64,000 bases of DNA from contig JAFKIL010000001.1 in NCBI GenBank assembly GCA_017306415.1, forward strand, positions 1 to 64,000, in the 5' to 3' direction. The position numbers and the translations under genes were made by a program. The DNA comes from Microbacterium sp. Lineage in GTDB: Bacteria; Actinomycetota; Actinomycetes; Actinomycetales; Microbacteriaceae. How positions within the stretch are numbered: the first letter of the stretch is position 1; every line of letters starts with the position of its first letter. Shown here one piece after another: positions 53,807 through 63,408 of this stretch. The notes beneath the pieces are model-generated. The model was not told the DNA's origin, made no database searches, and saw nothing but the letters and a program-made list of their open reading frames with translations.

Positions 53807-55374
53807 GACCCGGCCCGACGAGGCTCGGGGAGGGGGGCCGCGCTGCGATCGCCGCGCACCCGCTTCAGGACGAGCTCGGCGCTGATGAGGCACATCGGGA
53901 CGCCGATGCCCGGAATCGTCGAGGAGCCGGCGAACAGCAGGCCCGACACCTTCCGCGACGCGTTACCCGCCCGGAGGAAGGCGCTCTGCCGCAGCGTGTG
54001 CGCCGGGCCCAGGGCGCTCCCCGACCAGGCGTTGAGGTCGTCGGCGAAGTCGCCCGGGCCGACCGTGCGGCGGACGACGATGCGCTCGGCCAGGTCCGGG
54101 GCATCCGTCCACGCGCCGATCTGGGTGATGACACGGTCCACGAGCGACTCGATCGCCGGATCGCCGGTGCCGTCCACGCCACCGTGACCCATCGACGGGT
54201 CGGCCGGCACGGGGATGAGCACGAAGAGGTTCTCGTGCCCCGCCGGGGCCACGGCGCTGTCGCTCGCGCTGGGCTTCCCGATGTAGAGCGACGGCGTCTC
54301 CGGCGGCCGTCCCTGCGCCCGGTCGCCGATCGCGGTGAACGCGCCGTCCCAGTCGTCGGCGAGGAGGAGCGTGTGATGGGCGAGCTGCGGCAGCGCGCCG
54401 CGCACGCCGAGCATCGCGAGCACGGCGCCCGGGCCGGGGTCGCGTTTCCGCCACCAGGCATCGGTGTGATCGCGCTCGTCGTCGGCCAGGAGCTCCTGCT
54501 CGACGTGACGGAGATCGGCCGTCGCGACGACGAGGTCCGCGTCCACGCTGACCTCGTCGCCGTCCGCGTCCCGGTAGCGGACGCCGCGCGCGGCTCCGTC
54601 CGCCACGACGATCCGCTCGACGCGGGCGTCCGTGATCAGGTCGGCGCCCGCGTCCGCGGCGAGCGCGACGAGCGTCTCGATGACGCGCGCGAACCCGCCC
54701 TCCGGGTACAGCACGCCGTCGTTGACGTCGAGGTGGCTCATGAGGTGGTACATGCTCGGAACCCGCATCGGGGAGCCGCCGAGGAACACGGCGGGATAGC
54801 CGAGCAGCCGGCGGATGCGGGAATCGCTGCTCGCCGCGCGGATGCGAGCGTCGAGGGAGCGGACCATGAGGGACGCGAGGCGCGGGAGCCCCGTGACGAC
54901 CTCGCGCGCGAAGAACGGCCGTGCCGACTCGAACGAGCTGTACAGGAAGTGCTGCAACGCGATGCGGTACGTGTCCTCGGCGGAGTCGAAGTACCGTTCC
55001 AGCTGCGCTGCCGACGCCGGATCGAGCGATTCGATCGCAGCGCGCGCGGCGGATCGGCCCGCGGGCAGGTCGAACGCGGATGGGTCGCCTTCGAAGTACG
55101 CGCGATATCCGGGATCGAGGGTGCGCAGCCGCAGCTGCTCGTCGGACGAGGTGCCGAGCATCCGGTAGAAGTGGTCGAAGACCTCGGGCATGAGGTACCA
55201 CGAGGGGCCTGTGTCGAAGCGGAAGCCCTGCGATTCCCACGAGCCCGCCCGGCCGCCGAGCGCGGGCCGGGCCTCGAGCAGGGTGACGCGGTGGCCGTCC
55301 GCGGCGAGGAGTGCCGCCGTGGCGAGTCCGGAGACGCCGCCGCCGATGACGACGACGGTGCGCGGCCCGCTCAT
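53803..55374 (-). CDS. crtI: Phytoene desaturase
   Basis: Encodes 523 aa from the ATG at 55374. The FAD-binding dinucleotide motif is VVVIGGGVSGLATAALLAAD at the very N terminus, followed by EARPALGGRAGSWE, and the C terminus has GLLFAGSSTIPGIGVPM, the family's FAD/membrane motif. Converts phytoene to lycopene. ATG overlaps the crtB stop. The longer upstream frame is a crtB shadow. Confidence 0.95.
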   Translation of the reverse strand: MSGPRTVVVIGGGVSGLATAALLAADGHRVTLLEARPALGGRAGSWESQGFRFDTGPSWYLMPEVFDHFYRMLGTSSDEQLRLRTLDPGYRAYFEGDPSAFDLPAGRSAARAAIESLDPASAAQLERYFDSAEDTYRIALQHFLYSSFESARPFFAREVVTGLPRLASLMVRSLDARIRAASSDSRIRRLLGYPAVFLGGSPMRVPSMYHLMSHLDVNDGVLYPEGGFARVIETLVALAADAGADLITDARVERIVVADGAARGVRYRDADGDEVSVDADLVVATADLRHVEQELLADDERDHTDAWWRKRDPGPGAVLAMLGVRGALPQLAHHTLLLADDWDGAFTAIGDRAQGRPPETPSLYIGKPSASDSAVAPAGHENLFVLIPVPADPSMGHGGVDGTGDPAIESLVDRVITQIGAWTDAPDLAERIVVRRTVGPGDFADDLNAWSGSALGPAHTLRQSAFLRAGNASRKVSGLLFAGSSTIPGIGVPMCLISAELVLKRVRGDRSAAPLPEPRRAGS

Positions 55375-56249
55375 GACCGGCGTCCGGAGGGGAACGCCGA
55401 CCAGCGCACGGCGAGCGCGATCTTGACCGCGGGCGGAACCGAGATCCGCTCCTTGCTGAGCCGCGCCGCGGGTGTGCGCTCGATCCGCGCGAGCAGCGAT
55501 GCGAACAGCGCCGTGGCGACCAGGACCGCGCGGCGGCAGTCGCGGGGGAGCAGCGGGACGACGTCGCGCGCCGCCCGGAGATCGGCGCGGATGTCGGCGA
55601 CGACGGCGTGCTTCTCCGCCTCGGTCATGCCGTCCGCGCGAAGACCCGGAACGTAGGACCGGCCGAGCTGGGCGCTGTCGTGACCGATGTCGCGCAGGAA
55701 GTTGACCTTCTGGAACGCCGCTCCCAGCCGCGCCGCGCCCTCTTCCAGCCTCGCCAGGTCGCGGGCGTCGACACGCCGACCGACGAGGAAGACGCGGAGG
55801 CACATCAGGCCGACCGCCTCTGCGGAGCCGTGGATGTAAGTGCGGTACTCCGCCTCGTCGAAGGCGACCGCGTCGAGGTCCCGCCGCATCGAGGCGAAGA
55901 AGGCGCGGGTCAGTTCCCGTTCGATGCCGGCGGTGCGCGCGATCCCGGCGTACGCGTGGACGACGAGGTTCGCGCTGAAGCCCGCGTCGACGGCGCGCTC
56001 CGTCTCCGCTTCCAGCTCGTCCAGAAGCCGCCGCTGCTCGGCGGGGTCGACCCCGGCCTCGGCGGCGGTGCCGTCGACGATCTCGTCGGCGATGCGGACG
56101 AGGGCGTAGACGGCGGCGATCGACGTCCGGCAGCGCCGCGGGAACAGGCTCGTCGCGAGCCGGAACGACGACGAGTAGCGCCGGATCACCGGGGCCGCGG
56201 CACGCCGTGCGGTGTCGCTGTACAGCGCGAGGCCCGCCGCGCGTCTCAT
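55371..56249 (-). CDS. crtB: Phytoene synthase
   Basis: Encodes 292 aa from the ATG at 56249. The two Asp-rich motifs of the squalene/phytoene synthase family are VRIADEIVDG and FLRDIGHDSAQLGRSYVP. Condenses two GGPP to phytoene. ATG overlaps the upstream idsA/crtE stop. Normal length for the family. Confidence 0.95.
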   Translation of the reverse strand: MRRAAGLALYSDTARRAAAPVIRRYSSSFRLATSLFPRRCRTSIAAVYALVRIADEIVDGTAAEAGVDPAEQRRLLDELEAETERAVDAGFSANLVVHAYAGIARTAGIERELTRAFFASMRRDLDAVAFDEAEYRTYIHGSAEAVGLMCLRVFLVGRRVDARDLARLEEGAARLGAAFQKVNFLRDIGHDSAQLGRSYVPGLRADGMTEAEKHAVVADIRADLRAARDVVPLLPRDCRRAVLVATALFASLLARIERTPAARLSKERISVPPAVKIALAVRWSAFPSGRRS

Positions 56250-57316
56250 GCGCACCGCTCGGCCGCGTCGTCCACCTCGGTCGCGAGCAGGTGGGCGAGA
56301 CGGTCCGGCAGCCCCGCCTCGTCGATCAGCCGGTGCGCGATCCCGCACTCGCGTCGCATCTCGGCCTCGAGCCGGTCGCGGGCCCCCGAGGACTCGAGCG
56401 CGTCCCGGAGTCGCTGCGCCCCGGCCTCGTCGAGGTCGGCGTTCCCGAAATCCGCGGCGACCGCCGTCCATTCCGCGGTCCCGTCCGCGAACGCGATCAG
56501 CAACGTGCGCTTGCCCTCCCGCAGGTCGCCGACCGTGCTCTTCCCGGTCTCCTCACTCCGTCCGAACACGCCGAGCAGATCGTCGCGCATCTGGAAGACG
56601 AGCCCGAGCGAACGCCCGATGGCGCCGAGCCGCTCGCCGAGCGGCTCCGGGGACCCCGCGAGGATCGCGGCGGCCCGGAGCGGCAGCTCCAGGGAGTAAT
56701 GCGCCGTCTTGTCGGCCATCATCTGCCGGATCGCGGAGGCCGAGGGCGTGTCGAGCCCGGCGGCGTAGGCGACGTCCGCCAACTCGCCCGCGGCCGCGCG
56801 GAACACGCTCTCGTCGACGAGGTCGACGATCCGCTCGCGCCGATCCTCGTCGACCCGGAGTCCCGCGACGAGGCGCAGTGCGGACGTCAGCATCAGGTCC
56901 CCCGCGAGGATCGCGGCACTCACGCCCCATCCCTGGGCGACCCGGCGGGGTGCGCCCGCCTCGACGGCCGCCCGCTCGAACGTCCCCGCGACGTTGGGGG
57001 CGCCGCGGCGCTCGACATCGCCGTCGATCACGTCGTCGTGCAGGAGCAGCGCGGTGTGCAGCAGCTCGATCGCGACGGCGAGCTCGATGGCAGGCGGCAG
57101 CGGTGCGCCGTCCAGCAGCAGGTACGGGGCGACCACGAGCCGCGGGCGCAGGCGCTTCCCGCCGGTCGCGGCGGCGCGCGTCGCGAGCCACAGCTCCTCG
57201 AACCGGGGGTGACGGTCGCGGGATCGTGCGCGTGCGTCGTCGAAGAACGCGGCGAGGCGGCGCTCCACCTCGGCGAGCGCTGTCGCCGGAGCGATGGCCT
57301 CGTCGGTGGGGATCAC
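56246..57316 (-). CDS. crtE: Geranylgeranyl diphosphate synthase
   Basis: Encodes 356 aa from the GTG at 57316. First Asp-rich motif LLLHDDVIDGD (DDxxD), GGKRLRPRL at the N-terminal substrate site, and second motif VFQMRDDLLGVFGRSEE (DDxxG form). Makes GGPP for phytoene. GTG overlaps the idi stop (GTGA). Also called idsA in Corynebacterium. Confidence 0.92.
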   Translation of the reverse strand: MIPTDEAIAPATALAEVERRLAAFFDDARARSRDRHPRFEELWLATRAAATGGKRLRPRLVVAPYLLLDGAPLPPAIELAVAIELLHTALLLHDDVIDGDVERRGAPNVAGTFERAAVEAGAPRRVAQGWGVSAAILAGDLMLTSALRLVAGLRVDEDRRERIVDLVDESVFRAAAGELADVAYAAGLDTPSASAIRQMMADKTAHYSLELPLRAAAILAGSPEPLGERLGAIGRSLGLVFQMRDDLLGVFGRSEETGKSTVGDLREGKRTLLIAFADGTAEWTAVAADFGNADLDEAGAQRLRDALESSGARDRLEAEMRRECGIAHRLIDEAGLPDRLAHLLATEVDDAAERCA

Positions 57317-57843
57317 GCGGCGTCCTCGAGGCGGAAGAAGTCCAGCAGCTCCACCTGGAGCACGAGCCAGGGGCTGAACGCCCACGGCGTCGCCCGCGTG
57401 GCTGCGGCGAGCTGGGCGGGCTCCGCCCACGCGTACTCCATCACCTCGTGCGGTGAGGGCGCGAGTGGCGTGAGCGCGCGAGCGCTGTACACCGGGCAGA
57501 CCTCGTGCTCGACGACGCCGGCCGGGTCGACGGCGCGATAGCGGAAGAGCGGCAGCTCGAGGGCGAGGTCGCCGATCTCGATGCGGAGCTCGTGCCGCGC
57601 GTGGCGGCGCACGGCGTCCGCGACCGGCTCGCCCGGCGCCGGGTGACCGCAGAACGAGTTCGTCCACACGCCCGGCCACGAACGCTTCTCGAGCGCGCGC
57701 CGTGTGACGAGGATGCGGCCCCTGTCGTCGTGGAGGTAGCACGAGAAGGCCAGGTGGAGCGGCGTGTCGGCGCCGTGCACGGCAGCCTTGGGTGCCCTGC
57801 CGATCTCTTCGCCGTCGGGCGAGAGCAGTACGACCTCGTCCAT
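57313..57843 (-). CDS. idi: Isopentenyl-diphosphate delta-isomerase, type I
   Basis: Encodes 176 aa from the ATG at 57843. Nudix-like fold. The catalytic Cys is in WTNSFCGHPAPGE and the metal/Glu region is HEVCPVY. Converts IPP to DMAPP to feed the carotenoid pathway. GGGAGG lies 3-4 nt before the start. First gene of the minus-strand carotenoid operon. Confidence 0.94.
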   Translation of the reverse strand: MDEVVLLSPDGEEIGRAPKAAVHGADTPLHLAFSCYLHDDRGRILVTRRALEKRSWPGVWTNSFCGHPAPGEPVADAVRRHARHELRIEIGDLALELPLFRYRAVDPAGVVEHEVCPVYSARALTPLAPSPHEVMEYAWAEPAQLAAATRATPWAFSPWLVLQVELLDFFRLEDAA

Positions 57844-57915
57844 GACCCTCCCAATTGACTAGCCAGGATAGTAATCAACGTAACGCAATGAACGGCGAAC
57901 GGCTAACGTGTTGAC
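57844..57915. promoter_or_regulatory. Divergent crt operon / crtR promoter with operator candidate
   Basis: A 72-bp region between divergent genes. TTGACTA...TAGTAATCAA (arms 57855-57861 and 57869-57878) is an imperfect inverted repeat and AT-rich, suited to a MarR site. It also contains -10-like TACTAT for the crt direction. TAACGT (57904-57909) lies 6 nt before the crtR ATG. Confidence 0.55.
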
Positions 57916-58515
57916 ATGCCGAAGCACGAGGGGATGCCGGAGCGCCTGCTCCGGTTCCACGACCCGCGGGTCGTCGACCCGAGCGGCCGCCTCGTCGACC
58001 TGTCGCAACTGGGCGACGAGGAGCTCGGCCAGATCGTGCAGGTCATGAACGCGATGTTCCGCTGGCGGGAGGCGGAGCAGCGCGTGAGCGCGGCGTCCCA
58101 GCGCTACATGCGTCTCGGCGAGACCGACATGAAGGCCCTGCGATTCGCGATCGTGATGGCGGACCAGGGCAGGATCGTGACCGCCCGCGACATCGCGGCC
58201 CACCTCGGGATCTCCAGTGCCTCCACCACGAAGCTGCTGGACCGGCTGGAGAGCGGCGGCCACATCCGCCGCACGCAGCATCCATCCGACCGTCGCGCGC
58301 TGGCGGTCGTGGTCAGCCCCGACACGCGGGATGCCGCCGAGGCCACGGTCGGTCGAGAGCACGCGCGCCGCTTCCGGGTCGCCGCCGGCCTGACCTCCGC
58401 CGAGCGCGAGACCGTCATCCGATTCCTCGAGGCGATGAGCAACACGAGCGAGGACGATTGGGGCGATCTGCAGCCGCTCGCCGGGGATGAGGACGGGGCG
58501 CGCTCGGTCGGCTGA
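57916..58515 (+). CDS. crtR: MarR-family regulator, likely CrtR of the carotenoid operon
   Basis: Encodes 199 aa. The winged helix is TARDIAAHLGISSASTTKLL with the wing HIRRTQHPSDRRALAVVV. The N terminus (60 residues) is an extra segment. Divergent from idi-crtE-crtB-crtI-crtYe-crtYf-crtEb. In Corynebacterium CrtR has this place and represses the operon, responding to GGPP. That function here is inferred from position and family. Leaderless start. Confidence 0.82.
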   Translation: MPKHEGMPERLLRFHDPRVVDPSGRLVDLSQLGDEELGQIVQVMNAMFRWREAEQRVSAASQRYMRLGETDMKALRFAIVMADQGRIVTARDIAAHLGISSASTTKLLDRLESGGHIRRTQHPSDRRALAVVVSPDTRDAAEATVGREHARRFRVAAGLTSAERETVIRFLEAMSNTSEDDWGDLQPLAGDEDGARSVG

Positions 58516-58594
58516 GCCGCACCCGCCTGCGGACGACCGCAGCGGGTCGCGAGTAGGCTTCCCTGGGTCACCGACATCGACCGAGGGAGTGCGC

Positions 58595-60319
58595 ATGCGG
58601 GGGATCGGACGAGCGGCCACCGCGGGGACCGAGGCGGTCCGCCGGGCGAGGGACCTGCTCTTCGCGCACGGACAGGACTACGACGCCGCGGTGGGTGGAT
58701 TCGCCTGGCCCGAGCTCGACACCTTCAACTTCGCCCTGGAATGGTTCGACGTCGTGGCGCGCGAGCACCCCGATCGTGCCGCGGTGACCATCGTCGACGC
58801 CGACCTCCAGGCGCGCTCGTGGTCCTACGGCGAACTCTCCCGGCGGTCCGACCAGGTGGCCGCGTGGCTGTCCGGCCTGGGCATCGGTCGCGGCTCGCAC
58901 GTGATCGTGATGCTGAACAACACGATCGAGCTGTGGGAGACGATGCTGGGCGTCGCCAAGCTCGGCGCGGTGTCGATCCCGACCTCGACCCTGCTGTCCG
59001 CGGCCGACCTGCGCTTCCGCGCCGAGAAGGGCGAAGCCGACGCCGTCGTGACCCTCACGAGCCTCGCCGACCGCCTCGCGGACGTGGACGGCGGAGTGCT
59101 CCGCATCGGCGTGGGTGCCGATCGGGTCGACGGGTGGATCGCGTGGGACGCGTCGCGCGCGTCCGCGGCCGACTTCGAGCCCGACGGACCGACTCCCGCC
59201 GACGACCTCGCTCTCCTGTACTTCACGTCCGGCACGACCTCCCGGCCCAAGCTCGTCGCGCACACGCAGGTGTCCTACCCGATCGGGCACCTGTCGACGA
59301 TGTGGTGGCTGGGTGTGCGTCCGGGCGACGTGCACCTCAACATCTCGTCGCCGGGGTGGGCGAAGCACGCCTGGAGCAGCTTCTACTCGCCGTTCCTGGC
59401 CCAGGCCACGGTGTTCGTGTTCGACTACGCGCGATTCGACGCGGGCACGCTGATGTCCGTCATGGACGCGCATCACGTGACGACGTTCTGCGCGCCGCCC
59501 ACCGTATGGCGCATGCTCATCCAATCCGACCTCGGGAGGCTCACGCACCCGCCCCGCGAGCTCGTCGGGGCCGGGGAGCCGCTGAACCCCGAGGTGATCC
59601 ATCGGGTGCGCGACGCGTGGGGATCGACGATCCGCGACGGCTACGGGCAGACCGAGATGACGTGCTGCGTCGGCAACTCTCCCGGCCAGCCGGTGAAGGA
59701 CGGCTCGATGGGCCGTCCGACGCCGGGCTATCCCGTCGTCCTGGTCGATCCGTCGACCGGAGAACAGGTCGTGGGGGAGGGCGAGGGCGAGGTCTGTCTC
59801 GACCTCTCCCGCCCGGTCCTCGGCCTCATGGCCGGCTATTACGAGGACCCGGAGGCGACCGCGGCCTCGCGGCGGGACGGCTACCACCGCACCGGTGACA
59901 TCGCCGTGCGGGATGAGGACGGCTATCTCACCTACGTGGGTCGCGCCGACGACGTCTTCAAGGCATCCGACTACAAGATCTCCCCGTTCGAACTGGAGTC
60001 CGTGCTGCTCGAGCACGAGCACGTGATCGAGGCGGCGATCGTGCCGAGCCCCGACCCGGTGCGGCTCGCCGTGCCGAAGGCGTACGTGCGCATCACGGTG
60101 GATGCCGCGACCGATCTCGAGACGACGGCGCGCGCCATCTTCACCCACGCGCACGAGCGGCTCTCCGCGCACCAGCGCATCCGCATCGTGGAGTTCGTCG
60201 AGGAACTGCCGAAGACGATCTCCGGGAAGATCCGGCGCGTCGACCTCCGGGCGAGGGAGGCCGACCGGGCAGCCGCGGCCGACGACACCGGGCAGTTCCG
60301 CGACCGCGACTACCGCTGA
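58595..60319 (+). CDS. AMP-binding acyl-CoA synthetase
   Basis: Encodes 574 aa. GAGGGAG precedes the ATG at 58595. The AMP-binding motif LLYFTSGTTSRPKLVAH, the DGYGQTEMT motif, GYHRTGDIAV, and the C-terminal Lys region ISGKIRRVDL are complete. The layout is that of acetyl- or medium-chain acyl-CoA synthetases; the substrate is not evident. A TAGGCT box about 35 nt upstream is a possible promoter. Followed closely by an aldo/keto reductase. Confidence 0.9.
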   Translation: MRGIGRAATAGTEAVRRARDLLFAHGQDYDAAVGGFAWPELDTFNFALEWFDVVAREHPDRAAVTIVDADLQARSWSYGELSRRSDQVAAWLSGLGIGRGSHVIVMLNNTIELWETMLGVAKLGAVSIPTSTLLSAADLRFRAEKGEADAVVTLTSLADRLADVDGGVLRIGVGADRVDGWIAWDASRASAADFEPDGPTPADDLALLYFTSGTTSRPKLVAHTQVSYPIGHLSTMWWLGVRPGDVHLNISSPGWAKHAWSSFYSPFLAQATVFVFDYARFDAGTLMSVMDAHHVTTFCAPPTVWRMLIQSDLGRLTHPPRELVGAGEPLNPEVIHRVRDAWGSTIRDGYGQTEMTCCVGNSPGQPVKDGSMGRPTPGYPVVLVDPSTGEQVVGEGEGEVCLDLSRPVLGLMAGYYEDPEATAASRRDGYHRTGDIAVRDEDGYLTYVGRADDVFKASDYKISPFELESVLLEHEHVIEAAIVPSPDPVRLAVPKAYVRITVDAATDLETTARAIFTHAHERLSAHQRIRIVEFVEELPKTISGKIRRVDLRAREADRAAAADDTGQFRDRDYR

Positions 60320-60338
60320 TCCGACGAAGGGCTTCCTC

Positions 60339-61334
60339 ATGCAGCAGAATCCTCTGGGCCGCACCGGCCGCGACGTCTCCGCCATCGGACTGGGCACGTG
60401 GCAGCTGGGCGCCGACTGGGGAGAGGTCGACGAGGCGGAGGCGCTCGCCGTGCTCGCGGCGTCCGCCGACGCGGGGGTCACGCTGTTCGACACCGCCGAC
60501 GTGTACGGCGACGGGCGATCGGAGTCGGTCATCGGCCGCTTCCTCGCCGGGCGACCGGGCCACGGGATCACTGTCGCGACGAAGATGGGGCGCCGGGCCG
60601 AGCAGCGCGCGGAGAACTACATCGCGGCGAACTTCCGCGCGTGGGCCGAGCGCAGCCGGCGCAACCTCGGGGTCGAGATGCTGGACCTGGTCCAGCTGCA
60701 CTGCCCGCCGAGTGCCGTCATCGACGACGATGGGACGTTCGACGCGCTCGACGCCCTGGTCGATGACGGGGCGATCGCGGCATACGGGGTGTCCGTGGAG
60801 ACCTGCGCGCAGGCCCTCGCCGCCATCGCCCGCCCCGGCGTCACGAACGTGCAGATCATCGTCAACCCGTTCCGGCTGAAGCCGCTCGACGAGGTGCTCC
60901 CTGCTGCGGCGTCGGCGGGGGTCGCGGTCTTCGCGCGGGTCCCGCTCGCCTCGGGTCTCCTGAGCGGGCGCTACACGTCCGACACCGCCTTCGCCGCGAA
61001 CGACCACCGCTCCTACAATCGCCAGGGCGAGGCCTTCGACCGCGGCGAGACGTTCTCGGGCGTCGACTTCGAGACCGGACTGGCGGCCGCGCGCGAACTC
61101 GCGGCGTCCCTCCCGGAGGGGATCGCCCTGCCCGCTGCGACGATCGCGTGGATCGCGTCGCGCCCGGGGATCACGACGGTCATCCCCGGTGCGCGAAGCG
61201 TCGCCCAGGCGCGGGCGAACGCGGCCGCGGCGACGCTTCTGGGCGACGGCGGGCTCGACGTGGCGGCGTTCGACGCAGCTGTGCACGAGGTGTACGACCG
61301 GCTGCTGCGGGACGACATCCACCCGCAGTGGTGA
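60339..61334 (+). CDS. Aldo/keto reductase
   Basis: Encodes 331 aa from the ATG at 60339. The AKR tetrad is visible: Asp and Tyr in FDTADVYGDGRSE, Lys in TVATKMG, His in LVQLHCPP. The NADP-binding region near the C terminus reads VIPGARSVAQ. Substrate unknown. 19 nt after the acyl-CoA synthetase, so probably co-transcribed with it. Confidence 0.92.
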   Translation: MQQNPLGRTGRDVSAIGLGTWQLGADWGEVDEAEALAVLAASADAGVTLFDTADVYGDGRSESVIGRFLAGRPGHGITVATKMGRRAEQRAENYIAANFRAWAERSRRNLGVEMLDLVQLHCPPSAVIDDDGTFDALDALVDDGAIAAYGVSVETCAQALAAIARPGVTNVQIIVNPFRLKPLDEVLPAAASAGVAVFARVPLASGLLSGRYTSDTAFAANDHRSYNRQGEAFDRGETFSGVDFETGLAAARELAASLPEGIALPAATIAWIASRPGITTVIPGARSVAQARANAAAATLLGDGGLDVAAFDAAVHEVYDRLLRDDIHPQW

Positions 61335-61355
61335 CCCGCCCCCGGGAAGGGCGGC

Positions 61356-62552
61356 TCAGTCGGGTGCGGACGCCCGGTACACCGCGCGTTCGAAGGCGGC
61401 GACGCCCTCCTCGCACGCGGGATCGAAGAACGGCAGGAGCTGGGCCGCCCACACGGCGGCGATGCCCGAGGCGCGGTCGATCCAGTAGAAGACGTTCGGC
61501 AGTCCCGCCCAGGTGAGGGAGCCCGCCCGCCGTCCGGCGGGCACGTCGTCCTCGTTCACCAGGAACGAGTACGCCCACCCTTTGCGGGCACCCGGGAAGA
61601 AGTCCGCCTCGCGGGTGAGGGCGGGGATGGCCGCGGGGAGCGGGGTGACGGCGAGGCCGGGGACCGGGCGCACCGCCCACTCGATCGTCTCCGGCCGCAG
61701 CACCCGGCCGCCGGGTGCCGAGCCGTCGCCGAGCCAGACGCGCAGCAGCGCGAGGAGGTCCGGCACGGTGGAGAACAGGCCCTGACCGCCCATGTCGAGC
61801 TCGGGTGTGTCGGGAGGGCGAACCTTCGTAGGCACGACGGTGCCGTCTCTCTGACGACGTCGGAGGGTCGCGAGACGCGCCCGCATCGCGGGGGGCATGT
61901 CGAAGGACGTCGACCGCATTCCACACGGCTCGTAGATCCCCTCGCGGAAGACGTCGTCGAGCCGCCGGCCGCGGACGGCCGAGATGACGAGGCCGAGCCA
62001 GTCCATCGACGTGCCGTACGTCCAGCGCTCGCCGGGCTCGTGGAGGAGGGGCGTGCGGAGCGAGTCGCGCAGTGGAGTGGCGGACGGATGCTTCATCCGC
62101 TCCCGGGCGATCAGCGCGTACCGCGTGTCGAACATGTCGTACGCGAGCCCGGAGGTGTGCAGCAGCAGCATCCGCGCCGTGATGTCGCGACGTGCGGGCC
62201 GGGTGCGGACGGAGCCGTCGTCGCCGAGCGCCTCGAGGACCGGGAGGTCGCCGATCTCGGGCACGTACTCACGCGCGGGGGCGTCGAGATCGAGGGCGCC
62301 GTCCTCCACGCACTGCAGGGCGGCGGTGGCGGTGAACGCCTTCGTGGCCGAGTAGAGCGCGATCACCGTGTCGGCGGTCGCGGGCTCGGCGGGATCGGGG
62401 GTGCGCAGCCCGGCGGCGTGGACCTCCGTGGCACCGTCCGCGGTCGTCACGCCGCCGACGACCATCTGCGCTCCGTTCGCGATCGCGGTGTCGATGGCAC
62501 GCGCGAAGGGGGGTGCGGATGTGCGATCGAGGGGATCGGTCGAGTCGGGCAC
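61356..62552 (-). CDS. Serine hydrolase, beta-lactamase/esterase family (intact)
   Basis: Encodes 398 aa from a GTG at 62552. The SxxK motif is present: LYSATKAFTAT (S68, K71), followed by a Tyr motif in TYGTSMDWLGL and LHTSGLAYD. No signal peptide, so it is probably cytosolic. In contrast with the lipoprotein homologue at 40824, it has the full nucleophile/base pair. Substrate unknown. Convergent with the aldo/keto reductase. Confidence 0.9.
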   Translation of the reverse strand: MPDSTDPLDRTSAPPFARAIDTAIANGAQMVVGGVTTADGATEVHAAGLRTPDPAEPATADTVIALYSATKAFTATAALQCVEDGALDLDAPAREYVPEIGDLPVLEALGDDGSVRTRPARRDITARMLLLHTSGLAYDMFDTRYALIARERMKHPSATPLRDSLRTPLLHEPGERWTYGTSMDWLGLVISAVRGRRLDDVFREGIYEPCGMRSTSFDMPPAMRARLATLRRRQRDGTVVPTKVRPPDTPELDMGGQGLFSTVPDLLALLRVWLGDGSAPGGRVLRPETIEWAVRPVPGLAVTPLPAAIPALTREADFFPGARKGWAYSFLVNEDDVPAGRRAGSLTWAGLPNVFYWIDRASGIAAVWAAQLLPFFDPACEEGVAAFERAVYRASAPD

Positions 62553-62571
62553 CCCCTCACCCTGCCACGAG

Positions 62572-62577
62572 TAGGGT
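62572..62577 (+). promoter_or_regulatory. -10 box TAGGGT, leaderless start
   Basis: TAGGGT ends 6 nt before the GTG at 62584. Confidence 0.5.
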
Positions 62578-62583
62578 GAAGTC

Positions 62584-63408
62584 GTGCCGCTTCAGCCCCG
62601 TGTCACGGTCGTGATCCCGTGCCGCAACGACGCGGAGTTCCTCCGGCCCTGTCTTCAAGCCCTGGCCGCCCAGATCCGGCCCGCCGACCGCATCGTCGTC
62701 GTCGACAACGGCAGCACGGATGAGTCCGCGTCGGTGGCGCGCGCGTTCGGCGCCGAGGTCGTGCGGGAGGAGGTTGTCGGTATCTGGCCCGCCGCGGCGC
62801 GGGGCTACGACGAGGCGATGGGGTCCTGCGACATCATCGCCCGGATCGATGCGGACTCGAGACCGCACCCGGATTGGATCGCGCGCATCGGGCGGGCGTT
62901 CGTCGCCGACTCCGGACTCGGGGTGCTCACCGGCGGTGCGGAGTTCTACGGCGCGAGCCCGGTCGTCAACTATCTGGGCGACCACTGGTACGTCGGCGGC
63001 GGGCACTACTGGATCAAGAAGTTCCTCGGCATCCCGCTCGTGTTCGGGTCCAACTTCGCGATGCGCACGACCGTCTGGGAACGCGTCCGCGACCACGTCG
63101 ACCGCACCAACCCGAGGATCCACGACGACCTCGACCTGACCATCCGGCTGCGACCGTCCGACGGGATCCGCTACGACCCGGAGCTGCGGATGCCGGTGTC
63201 CGCCCGCCCACTCACGACGCAGCGGGGGCTGTGGCGACGGGTGTGGCGCGTCGTACCGACGTTCGCGGCGAGCTGGCCCGAAGGGGCGCGCTGGCGGCGC
63301 GTGGACGACGGGGATGCGCCGCATTATGCGCCGGAGCCGACGTGGGGCGAGGCCACCTGGCCGCCGGATGAGGACGATTGGGCGACAGGACTCGGGCGGC
63401 AGGCATGA
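62584..63408 (+). CDS. Family 2 glycosyltransferase
   Basis: Encodes 274 aa from the leaderless GTG at 62584. The N terminus has the GT2 pattern TVVIPCRNDAEFLRPCLQAL and VVVDNGSTDESA, then ARIDADSRPHPDW (DxD-type) and the C-terminal acidic helix region NPRIHDDLDLTIRLRPSDGI. Transfers a sugar to an unknown acceptor, perhaps in cell-envelope synthesis. Only weakly hydrophobic near the C terminus. Overlaps the DUF1905 gene by ATGA. Confidence 0.9.
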   Translation: MPLQPRVTVVIPCRNDAEFLRPCLQALAAQIRPADRIVVVDNGSTDESASVARAFGAEVVREEVVGIWPAAARGYDEAMGSCDIIARIDADSRPHPDWIARIGRAFVADSGLGVLTGGAEFYGASPVVNYLGDHWYVGGGHYWIKKFLGIPLVFGSNFAMRTTVWERVRDHVDRTNPRIHDDLDLTIRLRPSDGIRYDPELRMPVSARPLTTQRGLWRRVWRVVPTFAASWPEGARWRRVDDGDAPHYAPEPTWGEATWPPDEDDWATGLGRQA

